Positions 11,640-24,668 of a stretch of DNA of 64,000 bases are shown piece after piece; position 1 is the first letter of the stretch; each line of letters begins with the position of its first letter. Under the pieces are notes generated by a model. The model did no database searches. It was given only the letters and a program-made list of their open reading frames with translations, and was not told the DNA's origin. This DNA is from Acheta domesticus (Eukaryota; Arthropoda; Insecta; Orthoptera; Gryllidae): positions 217,573,286-217,637,285 of the forward strand of contig JAHLJT010009436.1 in assembly GCA_031308135.1 (NCBI GenBank), in the 5' to 3' direction. The position numbers and the translations under genes were made by a program.

Positions 11640-12085
11640 GCTGGAGTGGCAAGTGGCAACGGGGGCGGTGCCGGGGGCCGCGCTGGTTGCGGGGGCGTTG
11701 ACCCTGCGCCCAGGGCTCCTCCGCCCGCAGCGCAGCATCCGCGCCAGGTATGCGCCAGCGGCGGCGGCGGCGGGGGCGGCGCTGGGCGGGGCGGGGCGGG
11801 GTGGCAGGGCGGAGGCGCCCGGCGCAGCGCGTGGGCGGCGGAGGCAGCGGCGGCGACCTGTCCAATTACCCACTCCGCCTCCACTCCTCGGCGACCGCAG
11901 CGCCCCACGCCACGCCGCTCCGCTCCGCGCCGCGCCGCGCCGCGCCATGCCGACGACTCCGGAAAGTGGACTCTTGTGTCCGACATCGCGCGGAGCAGTT
12001 CCGCCCCGACGCCCCCGCGCTCGCAAGGCCCTCCGCGGCGCCCGACGCGACGCGACGCGACGGGCCGGCGCCGGCCGCAGCCGGG
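11640..12085. other. CpG-dense island
   Basis: Extremely GC- and CpG-rich, with repeated GGGCGG GC boxes near 11785-11815 and gccgcgc runs near 11930-11950. It is open in nearly every frame, giving Ala/Pro/Arg/Gly strings. None resembles a known domain, so I do not call a CDS. An unmethylated promoter or first exon is possible but not shown. Confidence 0.7.
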
Positions 12086-13029
12086 AATCAGTACACGACT
12101 GGACGACTAAGCTAAAGAAGGCGATGGTGGCCGTGAAACGAAATGGAAACAAGGGGCTTTTCTCACAAAGAGATTTTTGAACGCCAAGTTCAACGTAGAA
12201 AACATATAAGATGCGTTGTCCAAGTGCAAATACAATACGAAATGTTTCGTCCTGGCACACATATGCAACGCTGTAGTGGTGAAAATTTTCTGGCACTTGA
12301 TTTTCTCTCTTGATTTTCTTATAAATAAATGTATTATAAATTTGAAAATGCTTTTGTAAAAAATAAATAATAAAAAGTATTAGAGTTACTTATCAACAGT
12401 TTTATCAGATGATGGTGGCAAAATATTTAAGTGTAGAGGATAATACTTTGTAAACACGTTGAGGAAAAACTCACCACTCATTTCATTTATTATTTTTATT
12501 GAAGAGGCATTCTTCTAAAGTGAAGTGGTAGAACGAAGGTTTAATAATCGAACAACGTATGACTGAACAATTATATCTGCTTCAGTAATTACTTTATACT
12601 CTTCGTCAATACTTAGTGTCAGGCTTATAAGATTGATGTCTTTCTTCGAAAGTTTCCAGAAGTTACTTTGACATTCAAATATTGTATTATCAAAGACTTG
12701 TTTTTTAAGTCTTTAATAATAGTAAAGGGACCTCAATAAGAATTTTCACCAATAATTACTTCGAAAGTTTGTTTTATTTTTATCACGTTTTACTGGTGCC
12801 AGAATGAACAATACAATTGGCAGTATGTATCAAATAATTTCACATGCAAGGAACATGTATTTTTTCTTCTTCCCCATATTTTCATAACGCATATGCCTGA
12901 CGTCCTCCACTTTAAGCAAAAAACTACTTCCTGATCGTAGGAGGAAGGCGCACATCGCGTAAACGATTTACTAGAATTTGCGTAGTGGAGCGCTTTTTGC
13001 GTATAACAATTTAACGTCTTCGCGGAACG
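12086..13029. other. AT-rich DNA, no gene recognised
   Basis: Separates two CpG islands. No exon or repeat identified. Confidence 0.4.
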
Positions 13030-13290
13030 CTCGCGAGCCGAGGCGGGTTAATAAGGTAGTGCGCTGCAGTGCGCAGCGGCGCGGGTGTGTGGCAGCGCAT
13101 GGGTGGCGATACGGAGAGCACGCGCCCCGGCCATCCGTCCGTCCGTCCGTCCGTCCGTCCGTCCAGGCGCTCGCTGCGGTAGGTCCTGACGGCACCGCAC
13201 GGCGCTCGCGGCTGCGGGCCCCAGCCCGAGGCCGCACCGCGCAGCGCCGCGCCGCGCCTCCCCCGCGCCGGAGGTGGGCGTGAGCCCCAG
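13030..13290. other. CpG-dense island with internal (GTCC)n
   Basis: GC-rich and CpG-rich, with a tetranucleotide array near the middle and gcgccgcgc runs towards the right end. Open frames in all phases are low-complexity and lack domains. A sharp C/T-rich plus-strand tract (13300-13640) follows. Confidence 0.7.
13133..13164. repeat. (GTCC)n microsatellite
   Basis: About eight tandem gtcc units inside the island. The same unit seeds short arrays inside repeat U at about 29009-29030 and 49114-49130. Confidence 0.9.
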
Positions 13291-16200
13291 GCCAAGTCGC
13301 CTCGCTCGCTCTCTCCACCACATTCAATTTACTCCACCACCTCCTGCGCCTCCTCATTTTCCTTCGCCCTTCCTTACCATCCTCTTCTTTCGCTTCGCTT
13401 ATTTTTTGTCTTTTCTATTTCCTACACTTAATGATTCTTCCCCTTTCGTTCCTGTTTTAAAAGTATTTCCTCTCAACTGCTTTACAATTCTTCGTCCATC
13501 TCCATATTTACGATTTCTTACTCTTCTCATCATCCCTACTCAACTTACTTTTCTTCCACTTTTCATTTATCTTTACATTTCCAATTACCACTTCACTCTT
13601 TCTTTTGCATTATCTCTTTTTATTTCTTCGTATTTTCAATAATATTGTCCATGGATATTTAGTAGATACTATTTTCCGAAGCGAAATCCAGTACGTGGAA
13701 TCTGCAACCTCTAACCAGAGAAAGCAATATCGTCTCTTCATTTCCTTTTTATACCTCTTCTCTCTTCTTGTATATATTTCTCACGTCTTGTGAGATATTT
13801 CTAGAAACGGTTTACTTCTCGGACGCGAACTCCTTGAAGTAAGAGATACAATCTGCATACATCCAGAAGCAAAAGACATGTGAATTTTCATGGAAATTAA
13901 ATGATCAAAATCTGATTGTCGTTTCCTTCGATTCACCACAACTTACAAATATGGATAAGAAAAGTAACCGAGATGCCAAATGCGTAGTATTTCAGAAAAA
14001 AAACTTTCATTCTCAGCATCCGAAAATTTATTTAATGGAAAATATTTTCGATTCACATGTAAAAGAAGATAAGAAAAGAGATTTTATGAAGACCCATTCC
14101 CCTTTCTTGATATATCGCATATATCAGGAAATAAATATATCTTAAAGAAAGCTGCATCTTCAAGAGCTGGACATGATAATTCTTATTCCCAAAAAAACCT
14201 CTGAGTTCCTGTCCTAAAGGACCAGTTCATGACCGAAAACCATTTCGAAACCAAATGTAATTTTAAAAGTATTTCCTTTACATTTTTTGTACATGTTAAT
14301 TTAATGCTTATTCAGATGTGGTAGGTACAGATGACATACGGACTCGTTTGTTGCCGAAGAAAGGATCTTTCTTTCCCTTACAATGCTTCCTTATTCTGTC
14401 TCTCGCTTCTCATGACTTCTTTCACTCGTTAATTCAATCTTCATTCAATGAAGCTGTACTTCTTTACACGTGACGTTTTCTGCAGTCTTGCGAGTTCTGT
14501 TTGATGATCATGCTGTTCTTTAGAAACATAACCAGAAATAAGATCTTTGCAAGATGAATTATTGTGATCGAAGCATACTTTCATAAATATATCAATTATG
14601 CAAAAAGGTTTTATGAAGAATATTACAGCCGGCCCCATATATTTTTATTTTTGTTCTATATTATTCCTCCAGCAATACAAAAATTACCTACAATTTTTTC
14701 GTGTTCTTTGCGCTTGTGACAAACTGAAAGAACAATATACAGTAGGTCACCCAATTACATCTTATTGTGCAAAATCAACCACTATTAAATTGATTCCTTT
14801 GTGCAACCTGAAATGACGAAATTTGGAGAACAACTTCTTGATATACACATTTTAACACACACACACACACACACACACACAAAACGTCACCATTGACAAT
14901 ATTCTGTAGTCTATTTAGAGAAGTTTGGAGATGAGATATAATGAAGAATCTGTTTTTAGTTTTCTCAAAATACTATCACGAAATAAAGTTTGAGGAAGAA
15001 TATCGTTCATTTTTAATAACTTTTTACAAAATATCAATTTAATTATTTTCTGCTAGGAAAAGACTGCGAGTTTCATGGCAGGTTTGATGGCACATTGTTT
15101 TCCTACCTGGCATGGTCAACGTAACATTGAAGAATCCTCAGACTTTTTTGCAACACGAGATATTTTTAAAAAGTGACTTTCTCTTTACTAAAGTTCCTTG
15201 GAGACTTGAACGAAATAGACTAGACTCTAGTGTATGTAATATTCAAAAATAAAAATTATTTTAACATAACATACGAGAGTAAATTGTGGATTACAGTAGT
15301 AAACAAGAGCGTCTAGACGACTGTTTCTATAGGCAGTTATCGCTTTATGACAGTTAAATATTCCTTCAATAATTTAGGTTGTTTTCAAGTTTAACGGAAG
15401 GCTTAACATTTTTAAGTTGCTGCAACAAGTAGGCTTCCACAATTATCATTAAAATAAAAGAGAATAAAATATATTATAAAGTATGAACAACAAAAATTAC
15501 TGCAAAAATCAGATATTAAGAAATGTAATTGATGATAGGCTGTGAAAACAACTTTTTCACCGGAAGCCACTGCCCTAAATTCGCATTCTCGTTGTGCAAC
15601 TGGCTAGAAGAAAAGTGATATCAAAGTCATATATTTCGACAGAACTGAGGGCAACCCAACGTAAATGCATCAAATAAAGTAATCTAAAAAGAAAGAAAAA
15701 TGGAGAAGTATTTAGCTTACGCCAGAAATACCTTCTAGATCAGAAGCGCAGAAAATAATATTTTAAGTTGAAAATAGCGGTAGACTTCGTTTACTGAGGC
15801 AGAAAGTAGAGGAGCTTGGTTGCACGACGGCCTTGGCCAAATTCAACTTTTATTTGTGATCTTCTACCATCGAGATACTCCATATTGACGGGATATCAAC
15901 ATTATATTTGATTAGTTGAAAATCAATTATCGCCTGGTGATACACACCAGGTAGAGTTCGGTCCACCTCAAAGTTAATTACAAAAGTACTATAAATAAAT
16001 GGCTTAAATATTACACTCTACGCAATACACACGTGATGTCCAACGTGATTGTACATTCAGAAAACTACGTAATGCAATAATCATTGTTTAATATTGTTTT
16101 AATTTGTGTAATCTGTGGAAATTAGGAATAATAATACAGCGTTTAATTTAGTTTGTAACAATTATCCCTCAAAACTGCCTAAGCCATCTAACTGTGAGAA

Positions 16201-17585
16201 TACTCCATTTCATTTCCTTGTTATTAAAGGACGTTAAACGTAAATTATACGGCTTTATTTTCGACCGAAATTTTTGCTTTCTATAGTAACTATGTAGACC
16301 ACGTAAATCACTTCCATGGCAGCTGTTATTAACTGAAATAATTTGGAATTGTGTTAAATGTATTAAAAGGAATAACTTTCAAGAAATGTAAATGTACGGA
16401 TTACATACTGCTGAAAAAGTTGTGTTACGTTGAGTGCTTCTTGTCTTAGTATTAATGTATTTAATTTGTTTTGTATTGTGTTTCTCCTGAGGATGTTATA
16501 TTTGTAGGGTAGGTACGATATTTATAATATTATTTGTCTCAAACAAAATACATGAAGGTCAATGAATGAACAATTTCTTAGCATGTCATTACAGATGTGT
16601 CAACATATTTGCTTATTGTTCTGATGAAAATGATCGCAAATAAAAATATATTAAAATAAATAAATAAATAGCGGAGACGTAGAGTCACCAAGAGATTAAT
16701 AACTGCCAGACACAAATGATACAGAATGTTAAAGGTGCATTTCATGAAAATTATTAATAAAATTAATTTGTGTTGTCTTTATCAATTTGCGAATGCTTCA
16801 TTTAGCAAAAAGAATATATTCAGAATATAATCAGATATATCTGATTTGAAGGTAACTTTTATCCGGAACTTGGCGGTCCTGCATTATGGGAATACTAGGA
16901 GTGGATGAATTACCGCAATTTAATAGTAGCCATGAATAGTTAATTTAATTGCAGGAACAAATCAGTAGTCATTGGGTCGGAGAAGTTGCGTGGGAAACAC
17001 ATATCATGACGCAAAGCTTCATAGATATCATTAATTAAAACTTTTTTAATGACTAGATAAGCAATTCATTACAAAGGCATAAATTGAGTTAAATGGTAAG
17101 GAACATTTCAACATATGAGAACCAGACATAATGAGCAAATTTGATCTTTAAAGGTCCCTGAAAATATTTCAACTCAGCTTTTCAAATAGAACTCTTCTAT
17201 ACAGCACGACAGAGTTTTTGAAAAAACACTGGAAGAGGGCAATAGAAAAAGTTGACATTAACCATTTGATTTGATTTATTTGGTCAAAAAACAGTGAAAA
17301 CTGTATGTGACGTATGGGGGAGAAGATTATACAACGTAATACGAAGGACAAAAGAATGAAGAAATAAAAAATAGGTAGTTAAGAATTAATAACACGTAAA
17401 TTGTCTCGCTACTTCAAAACAGTTTTCTTTTCACAATCAACGTCCAAATATTTCCATATTTCCTCCCCCCTACAGTTCTTTCTATGAATTTATGTCAGAA
17501 GTGACTGGGTCAGTGATAATGGGACACGGTCTCTAATACGTTTTGCAAATGTTAGTTTTTGTAATAATGACACGCGCCAAGGGGA
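13291..17585. other. AT-rich DNA, no gene recognised
   Basis: Starts with about 340 bp of pyrimidine-rich plus-strand sequence. The rest is AT-rich with short open frames and one (CA)n array. No exon or transposon end was recognised in over 4 kb, the longest featureless stretch here. Confidence 0.4.
14855..14881. repeat. (CA)n microsatellite
   Basis: About 13 tandem CA units. Confidence 0.95.
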
Positions 17586-17955
17586 ATTTAGTTTAGTTTA
17601 GTTAGTTTAGTTAATGCCTTATTTTACGTGGCGAGACTCGGACCGTCGGACCGAACCTTCCGTCTGACCACGCAAATTTCGTTACGCTCCTTTCACCTAG
17701 CGGAGAAAGAAGGTATTATCTCGGGCGACGAAACAGGCGATTTGAATTTAGCTCAGAGGCGTCATTTAGGCTTGAGGATCTTTTACATGCAAGTTAATCT
17801 ACTAACATGGGCCAGCCGGCTTTACTTCCCCTCCGCGGAAGGCGTACGAAGGATTTTTTCGCCCTTAAAAATCCACGGCTTCGATCAGGTTTGAACCCGC
17901 GAACTTAGGTATGACAGTCCGGCACGCTGACCGTCACACCATCGAACCCGTTAAT
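17586..17955 (-). mobile_element. SINE-2 copy with tRNA-like head
   Basis: On the minus strand the head (from about 17950) holds an A-box-like 'tggtgtgacgg' and a B box 'ggttcaaacc' (17888-17897). They are spaced as in a tRNA, with 'gcgtgccggactgt' between them. The body continues to a 3' tail shared with 9362-9600 and ends in a (TTAG/TTTAG)n tract at 17588-17612. The fit to the pol III internal promoter is good. The copy is non-coding. Confidence 0.85.
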
Positions 17956-18479
17956 TTTAATACAGAGAGTTCTGCTGAAATACTACTGAGTTCTGTTTTG
18001 AAAAACAAACAATTTAGATGCGAAGACCAGGCATCTTGTATATGGCACATACAAAAAAGAAGCCAATCATTCCGCATTCCATCTTAAAAAGAAAGGAAAA
18101 ATCAGGAAAGGGAAGGAATTCCTTCCAAGACTTCGCCTCTATAGTACTGACAGCGTGTAAGCGACTCTGACAGTTCTTTCGCCACGTGCTGCGGTACGTC
18201 ATGTGACCTGCTCTGAAGCAATCAGCTTGCAAGAATTTGTTTACTTTCTCACGGCCAGCTGTCAGAGTTGCCGCTCATCTGACTCACACGAAGTCGCGGA
18301 AGGGCGATAAAGTTCGGCTGTGGCGAATGTATCGAATATGATATCAAGACGTGTCGTCACCTGTCAGTAAGTGTTTATGTTTTGAGATTTAATTTATCTG
18401 TCATGCATGTGTGTAGTAGTCATACATGAGCGTAGTAATGTGTGGCAACAGTGCATCGAACTGTCGGGGTCGCCTCTAC
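17956..18479. other. No gene recognised
   Basis: Mixed composition; a 72-codon minus frame (18014-18232) has no domain. Confidence 0.4.
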
Positions 18480-18716
18480 TGTATAGCGCGATTTTTGTAA
18501 CTCTGCCCCTCAAGCCCATATGGCCGCGATGGGCTATCACACTACATTTCGCGTCTTTCTCGGCCGTGCCGCTAGACGTCGCATGATCGCAAGCACTGCT
18601 TGATACGGTCGCGAATACGCGATATCTAGCGGAACGACTCAGAAAGACGCGAAATACTGTGACATTGCATCGTGACGACGGGCCTTGAGGGGCAGAGATA
18701 CAATAACCGCACTACA
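18480..18716. mobile_element. Fold-back MITE, copy 1
   Basis: Long imperfect inverted repeat. The left arm has 'actctgcccctcaag' and 'atttcgcgtctttctc'; the right arm has their inverses. The core 'ttccgctaga...tgatcgc' is shared with the element at 58385-58641, so both belong to one family. The outer arms (ctgcccctcaag) differ from that copy (gcgactctcaag). No transposase is inside. The family is unassigned. A CpG island begins about 20 bp beyond the right end. Confidence 0.85.
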
Positions 18717-18734
18717 GTGGTCGGTACGCGCCCG

Positions 18735-19080
18735 GTGACCGGAATCGCATGCCCGTAAGTCCAGAAGCCGTTAGGCCAGGCGGCGGACGAAGAGCGCGGT
18801 GGCGGGGGCAGTGGCGCGTGCGGGCGCGGCGGCGGGGGCGGCGGCGGCGAGAACCCGGCCGGATCTCACGCGCGCGGTGTCGCCGCAGCCGCCGCCTCCC
18901 GGGACGACGCGCGCGACAGCACAATGGGCGGTAATTGGCCCCTCGTCTCGTTACCGGAAGATTTATCTGGCGCGTCGCCCCGGGGCGCGGTCGCGCGCGC
19001 GCTTCGCCGCCGCCGACACGACGCACCGCTGCCGCGCGACCCGCGCGCCCGCCGCGCAGTGACACTGCGGGGGAGGAGGG
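18735..19080. other. CpG-dense island
   Basis: Rich in ggcggcgg and gcgcgcg with very dense CpG. It abuts the fold-back MITE. All frames are low-complexity. No coding call is made. Confidence 0.7.
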
Positions 19081-19752
19081 AAATTGGGAGGACTGGTGAG
19101 CGGCGATGGACGAATGCACAAGCAGACTGAGCTTGCGGCCCCGCCGGATAGGGGCCACCAATAACCTTTTAAACAAAATATTATAAAATTGTGCACATAT
19201 TGTATATTTAAAAAATAATATTGTTTTATATTGTAAGTTTATAGTGTGGCGCCGTGAAAGTAAGCACACAGAGATAAAAAGTATATATAAGTTTTATTTA
19301 CAAAATGTACAAATAATGAATTGCTTCCCCGTTCATACTTTTCCATTTTTCCCGATCGCCAGCCGCGATCGCAATCTTGTGAGTACACCATATGTCACAG
19401 AGACGTATGCATCGCACGTTAAAGCTCCTGCCTGGGCGTGAATTTTGGTCAAAGAGCGAGGTCTTCCAGAACAAAACCCGCCGGCGCGGCGGGAGCGAGT
19501 CGGCCTAATTTTTATCCGCCGGCTCACCCCCACGTGACCACCGTTGATCGTGGGAGGGAGGTTGCATTTTACTACGTGACGAGTAGCTGCAGGACAAGCC
19601 AAGCCGGCGTCACCTGATTCTAAAAATATCTGCAACCCCCGACGCCGTGGTTCCTTGCTTCCCAACTGCCGTCCTGACTTAGAGGGCTGCGACAATCTCC
19701 GCTCTGGTAAGGGTTGTCGTTTCAAACCAGTTTAAAGTATATCGATATGTAC
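19081..19752. other. No gene recognised; moderate GC
   Basis: Includes a 130-codon minus frame (19333-19725) without a recognisable domain. At 19290-19315 'ttttatttacaaa' resembles the complement of a polyadenylation region, so this could be the 3' end of a minus-strand transcript; this is weak. Confidence 0.35.
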
Positions 19753-20053
19753 TGTAACGAATATTGCATCATCTGCCGGAATCCGCTGCGCGGATTGCAT
19801 CATCTGCTGCCACCCCCAAACTGGACGATTCCGGGGTATTCGGACTGTGCAGCAGTGCATGAGAAGTGAACAGTGAAAAATAAATAATCCAGAGAACTGT
19901 GTCGTGTAGAAAGCAATAACTAAGTCAAGAACACAAGAACTGTGAAGCCAATCTGTAAATAAATCAAGTATTTTAGTGTAATATTAAGAAACATAAATAA
20001 ACATCTCTGTTAAAATAAATCTGTGTTTTTAATTCACCACCACAAACGTTACA
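19753..20053 (+). mobile_element. Solo LTR, 301 bp
   Basis: Starts TGTAACG and ends CGTTACA, a 7-bp perfect terminal inverted repeat with the canonical TG...CA. It is flanked by identical 4-bp duplications GTAC (19749-19752 and 20054-20057). AATAAA-type signals lie inside (about 19881 and 19960). There is no internal region, primer site or second LTR, so this is the product of LTR-LTR recombination. LTR size, TG/CA ends and a 4-bp duplication fit a Ty3/gypsy-type retrotransposon; the lineage is inferred. Orientation is a guess from the AATAAA placement. Confidence 0.85.
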
Positions 20054-20057
20054 GTAC

Positions 20058-22185
20058 TTTTAAGCTTGATTAAGCCAGATATTAGTTCACTCAATCATCA
20101 ACCCATCAAGTCCATAGAAACAGGATACGGCCTTCAAAAATGCATCGAACCAAAAGACATGTTTCGTTGTATATTTTTCAGTCCAAAGGCCTCGAAAAAA
20201 TCAATCTGATTGTTAAAGACAGCAAAAATTTCAATAACTATTTATACATGCCAAAAACACATCTCCAGAAGATCAAAACTCAACAAAAAATTAAAAACAA
20301 AAAATAGTATTTCTTTAAAATAAAATTCAAAACAAGAGTACACTGACCAGGACAAGACTGTTACAGATCATCTCAGGTATATTACAATGAATCTTTCATA
20401 AACGCTCTATACACATACCATTATATTTTAATACTTCGAGGATACTTAATACGGGGCTGGATCTACGGCTCAGAGATACGACTATTGATCTACATATGAG
20501 ACGGCAGTAATTTCGAAGACGGCGAATCCCTTTTTGGATCATAACGAGACATTATCAGCTTATCCCTCATCATTTTCAGCTATTATCACGATTAGCAGAA
20601 GGATGGTGCTTCAGTTCCGGCCATCTATCTTGTATCCTCATTGTTTTCTTCGAAGAACTGTCTATCTGGTGACAACGTGAAATACGGGACAAAGTAAATG
20701 ATGAGAGAAAATAGATAATACGTTCTCTGCTACGCAGTGTCTTCTATTAGACACGTACTGACAAGATCTCCTTGAAGTAATGAGAAAAGATACGATAATT
20801 AATATACGCGAAATAACACTCGAAAACACAACATAATAAACATACACGAAAAAACAATAGTATAATACATAATAATTAATAAAAATAAAAAATATTGACA
20901 CGGTTTGTAAAGTGAAAACTATTAAGACTAAGTTAACAGGGGTATCTGATGCATTTATCATTGGTAAATGATTTTGATTGAAGGTAGGTTGATGTAGCAC
21001 CTGGTGACAGTGTATTATCCTATTAGACACGCTTTTCAGCGGCTAAATTCAAATATTGTGACATGTGAAACTAATCATTTCATGATGACGGCATGTATTC
21101 ATCGAGCCCGTACCTTCCATTCAATTACGAAAATTGATTTGCACGCCTTCTCAAAATCGAGTCTCTCAATCTTCACATGCATTGAAATATTTGATTTACT
21201 CATCAACAGTGCGTATTTTTCGTTCGACTGGAATAAATTAAGAATGAATTTCTCATCTATTCATTTGAAGTTATACGAGTAGAATGTCATTGTTCCTGAC
21301 AAAAGTGTGGTTATGCCGGCTTGAAAGTTCGTCATTTTCGACAATATAGTGACAAATTATTTTTGTGACTCATACCTTCCTCCTTTTCTATCATCAGCTG
21401 GTTCTACCCCTTCTTCCATATTTTCTTTCCATATCTTCACAATTGCCATTCTGAAACAAAAATTTAAGCATAAGCATTCAAGCGTTTGCACCGAAGATCA
21501 AATTGCTGTCTGGCAAAACTGATACTGCACAGAATATGTTTTCAATTTACTCCATTGAATCCACAATTTGACGGCTGAAATTAAATAGTGTAAAATCGGC
21601 AATAACCCTGTGAATTTTGGAAGTAAGGTCATACCGTTATTAAGCTCGAGTTTCTTGGACTATACCTACTTTAATCCTATTCTCTACTAGATGGTGAATG
21701 GAGCGTAGTCAAACTTACCTGGTCATGTGGAAGAGCAGGCTTGATGGCCTGAGTCTCGCGACGTAAAATATGGCATCTTGAATTGAAGATCTCGGAACAA
21801 TAACATGCTATGCTTTTATACGTAAGTTTTGAGAAAAAGGAAAGTAAACATTTAGACATTGTATTCTACACATTGGGATAAACAACATTAATTTATGAAT
21901 TACATTGCTTATTGCGGTGAATCTTTAAAATAAAAACTCAACATCTAGAATCATTTATGGGGCGCCGAATATATAGTAATATCTCTATTTCATAAAAAAT
22001 GTGACATACCATATTATTACCCCATAGTCTTCATTTGAATTCTCATACTCAAAAATTATCAACGCATTTTTTCGTATTATGAATCATCAAATAACACTGT
22101 ATTTGACCTAAAAACAAAAAAAAATTACTACAGGATTTAAAAAGACCTAAATTGGTAGCCGACTGGGAAACACTGCTGCATCTAT
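20058..22185. other. AT-rich DNA, no gene recognised
   Basis: A 122-codon minus frame (20662-21030) is hydrophobic but has no recognisable domain and lies in AT-rich DNA. No repeat end was identified. Confidence 0.4.
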
Positions 22186-22515
22186 AATGTCATTGACCGG
22201 AGGATCCTAGAGTTCCAGTGGCGAGAGTGTACCGTATTTTCGACACTAGCTGGGTCGAATTCAAACACTGTCTGAAAGAGAATTGTAGAGATCGGCTGTT
22301 CTAATCAGTGGTTTTCCATTATTACTCTAAGAATAATGTCTGTGGTCAATATTTGGCGAATCCAGAGAAACGACAAACGACGCGCGCGATCTTCCTCGTC
22401 ATCTTCTCTCCCCTTCCACACAATTTCTGTATGTTACTACACACAGATGTCGGAAGCTTAGTGTTAGAACTTGTCCTGATTGCGGCGGTACCCCGCGGAG
22501 GGAGAAAATATCACA
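22186..22515 (+). mobile_element. SINE-1 copy, plus strand
   Basis: Read forward: a degenerate head with 'attttcgacactagct' (22234-22249), 'gggtcgaattcaaac', 'agagaattgtag' and 'gatcggctgttctaatc'. These appear in the same order as in the minus-strand copies. The 3' half is recognisable to about 22510 (tgtcggaagcttagtgttagaacttg). Strongly diverged. Confidence 0.75.
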
Positions 22516-24489
22516 AGCCGACGTGTAGGTTTGTGCTGATTCTCACATTGCAGAGAAGAAGCTCTGACACCTCCCGAGATATAAAAAGCACTACACTTAC
22601 AGAGCTAAGGAAATTGCTGTAACGAAGTTCCAATCATTATCAGAAATAAAACGAAGTTTTTTTGTCTTTCTCCCCTCACTTTCAAGTGTATTTCAAACCG
22701 AATAAAGATAAATATTTACTTCTTAAATCTATGGGTTACCCATTTTCAAGTTGTGCAGTACCATAAAGCATTAATAAATACCTTGCAGTTCGTAGAATGA
22801 AGAGAGGAGTATCAATAATAGTGTCAATAGATACGTTTCAGTATGTTACCCATTTAAACTATTTTCGCATCAAAACCTATAACTTTCCAAGTAAAAATTT
22901 AAAAATATAATTCCCTTATCGATTGAGAAAATAAAATGAAAAATCTATAGAACCTAAAAGTCTGGAACTTATCAAATAAAAAGAGCTAGCTTATGACGTC
23001 CTATTGCTTCTTACCAAGGCCACCTATATCATCTTACTAGTAACACAGTTTAATAGTAATAGCCTATTTGTAAGTGTTGCCACTGTTGTGACAATTTGTG
23101 ATGTATAAATTAATGATAAATAAATTAAAATATCAATGCTTTTTTTCTCGAAATATAATTCCTCATTTCTTCACTTCGATTCTTTGAACGTGACTATTCA
23201 CATTTAACATCACATCGTTCTTATACTTACGTCGTCATATATAAATATCCTACATATTTATTCATGTATATTTTTGTTTCTTGTACGTAATATCCACAAA
23301 TACCCCAAACACATTATGTAACTAATAAATGAATTCTATAATCCTGTCAACTTAGTTGCCAAGTCAGTCCTTTCTGAAGCTGTCAGTCAGCACTCATTCC
23401 ATTGCCATGAGACCAAATGACATGCAAGGAAACTACGCATACATCAGGAGAAAATGTAGAATTATGAAGCGTAGTCTGTAAAATTCACACAATATAAATA
23501 TAGCGTCAGTCTAACATGGTGCGCAGAATACGTATGAAGGAATGTAAATGCAACAAAGGGAATTTTACATCAGAGAGCAAATGGAAAAAAGCCAACATGA
23601 ATAGATATAAAGATGGTATTTTTCTTCGTACAAGCAGAATTACATGTTACGTGACGTCTCAGGGATATACTAGAGATTCTTATAAGGCAAGGTATTCACC
23701 TTAAAGTTAAATATTTGCCCAAGTTTTGAGTTTTGGACTTCTAGATTCCCCTATATGAGCGCACTGTTGTTGAAGTTCACTTCACTCTTCTGAAAATTCC
23801 TTGAGGGGGAATTACTAACCATATTTACACCTGGGTAGACTCTTTCATTAACAAGCAGAATTCCAGATTTGATTTCACAGTGAGAATTTTGTTCCTATAT
23901 CCTATAATATGGAGTGTAACAGAGGAAAGAAATTGAAAATAAGTTTTTCTGGAATTTCTAACATTGGTAGAGAAATGTACCCATCTAGTCTTATATCAAG
24001 TATTCATGATTCAACATGTAGGGTAGGGATCCCAGAACGCAAGAAAACATACACAGAATATACGTCTCCCCATAGAGCACGTCACGCACTTCTTCACACG
24101 TTTAACTGTTTCTGACATTAAATAATTAAAAACTAAATGGTATACATATCCAAGTTGAAATTTTCATCACTAATACTTGTAATCTTTCAAACGCAATTAA
24201 CAATTATATATAATCTCACTTACGATAAATATTAATTACATAGATATTCAATTTTGATTATAGTTCAACTTATTTGCATACTTTCACTCAAATAATTAAA
24301 CTATTTCGAACAAATTCGGATACATTGTTTATATTGATATAATCTGTGCATCTATTCTCAGCCTCTTCTCAAGTCTTGTATATCCGAGACAATTTATAGA
24401 TTTTTTTTTCATGCGAAGTTTACCATTATGATACTCGTTTCTAAGCCTTACAGCCATTGCCGGATTGGACGAATGATTTTGATGCTTAG
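22516..24489. other. AT-rich DNA, no gene recognised
   Basis: Short frames only. No transposon end recognised. Confidence 0.4.
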
Positions 24490-24668
24490 TGGTTCCGATG
24501 TTCCCAAATGAGTGATCAGTGAAGCAACGGTGGAACAAGAGGCATGGAGTACGGGGAGAAACCCGAGACACCCACGCACCAAACGTTTTGTCCACCAGAA
24601 CTTCCACATTGATCGAACTGAATATGAAGCCCAATATCTACACGTGAAAGGCGCTCTGGCATTACCCA
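24490..24668 (-). mobile_element. SINE-3 fragment
   Basis: Aligns with 56590-56740. Both show 'gagaaac', 'ttgtccac', a 'catngatcga' block and 'tgaaaggygc' in order. Both are read on the minus strand, where the tRNA-like head lies at the higher coordinate. The head itself is poorly preserved here. The two minus frames over this stretch have no domain and are incidental. Confidence 0.55.

Noticed and set aside
11490..12296. 268-codon minus-strand frame across the 11.6-kb island
   Set aside because: Ala/Pro/Arg low complexity, and it runs into the hAT MITE terminus at 11573. Not a gene.
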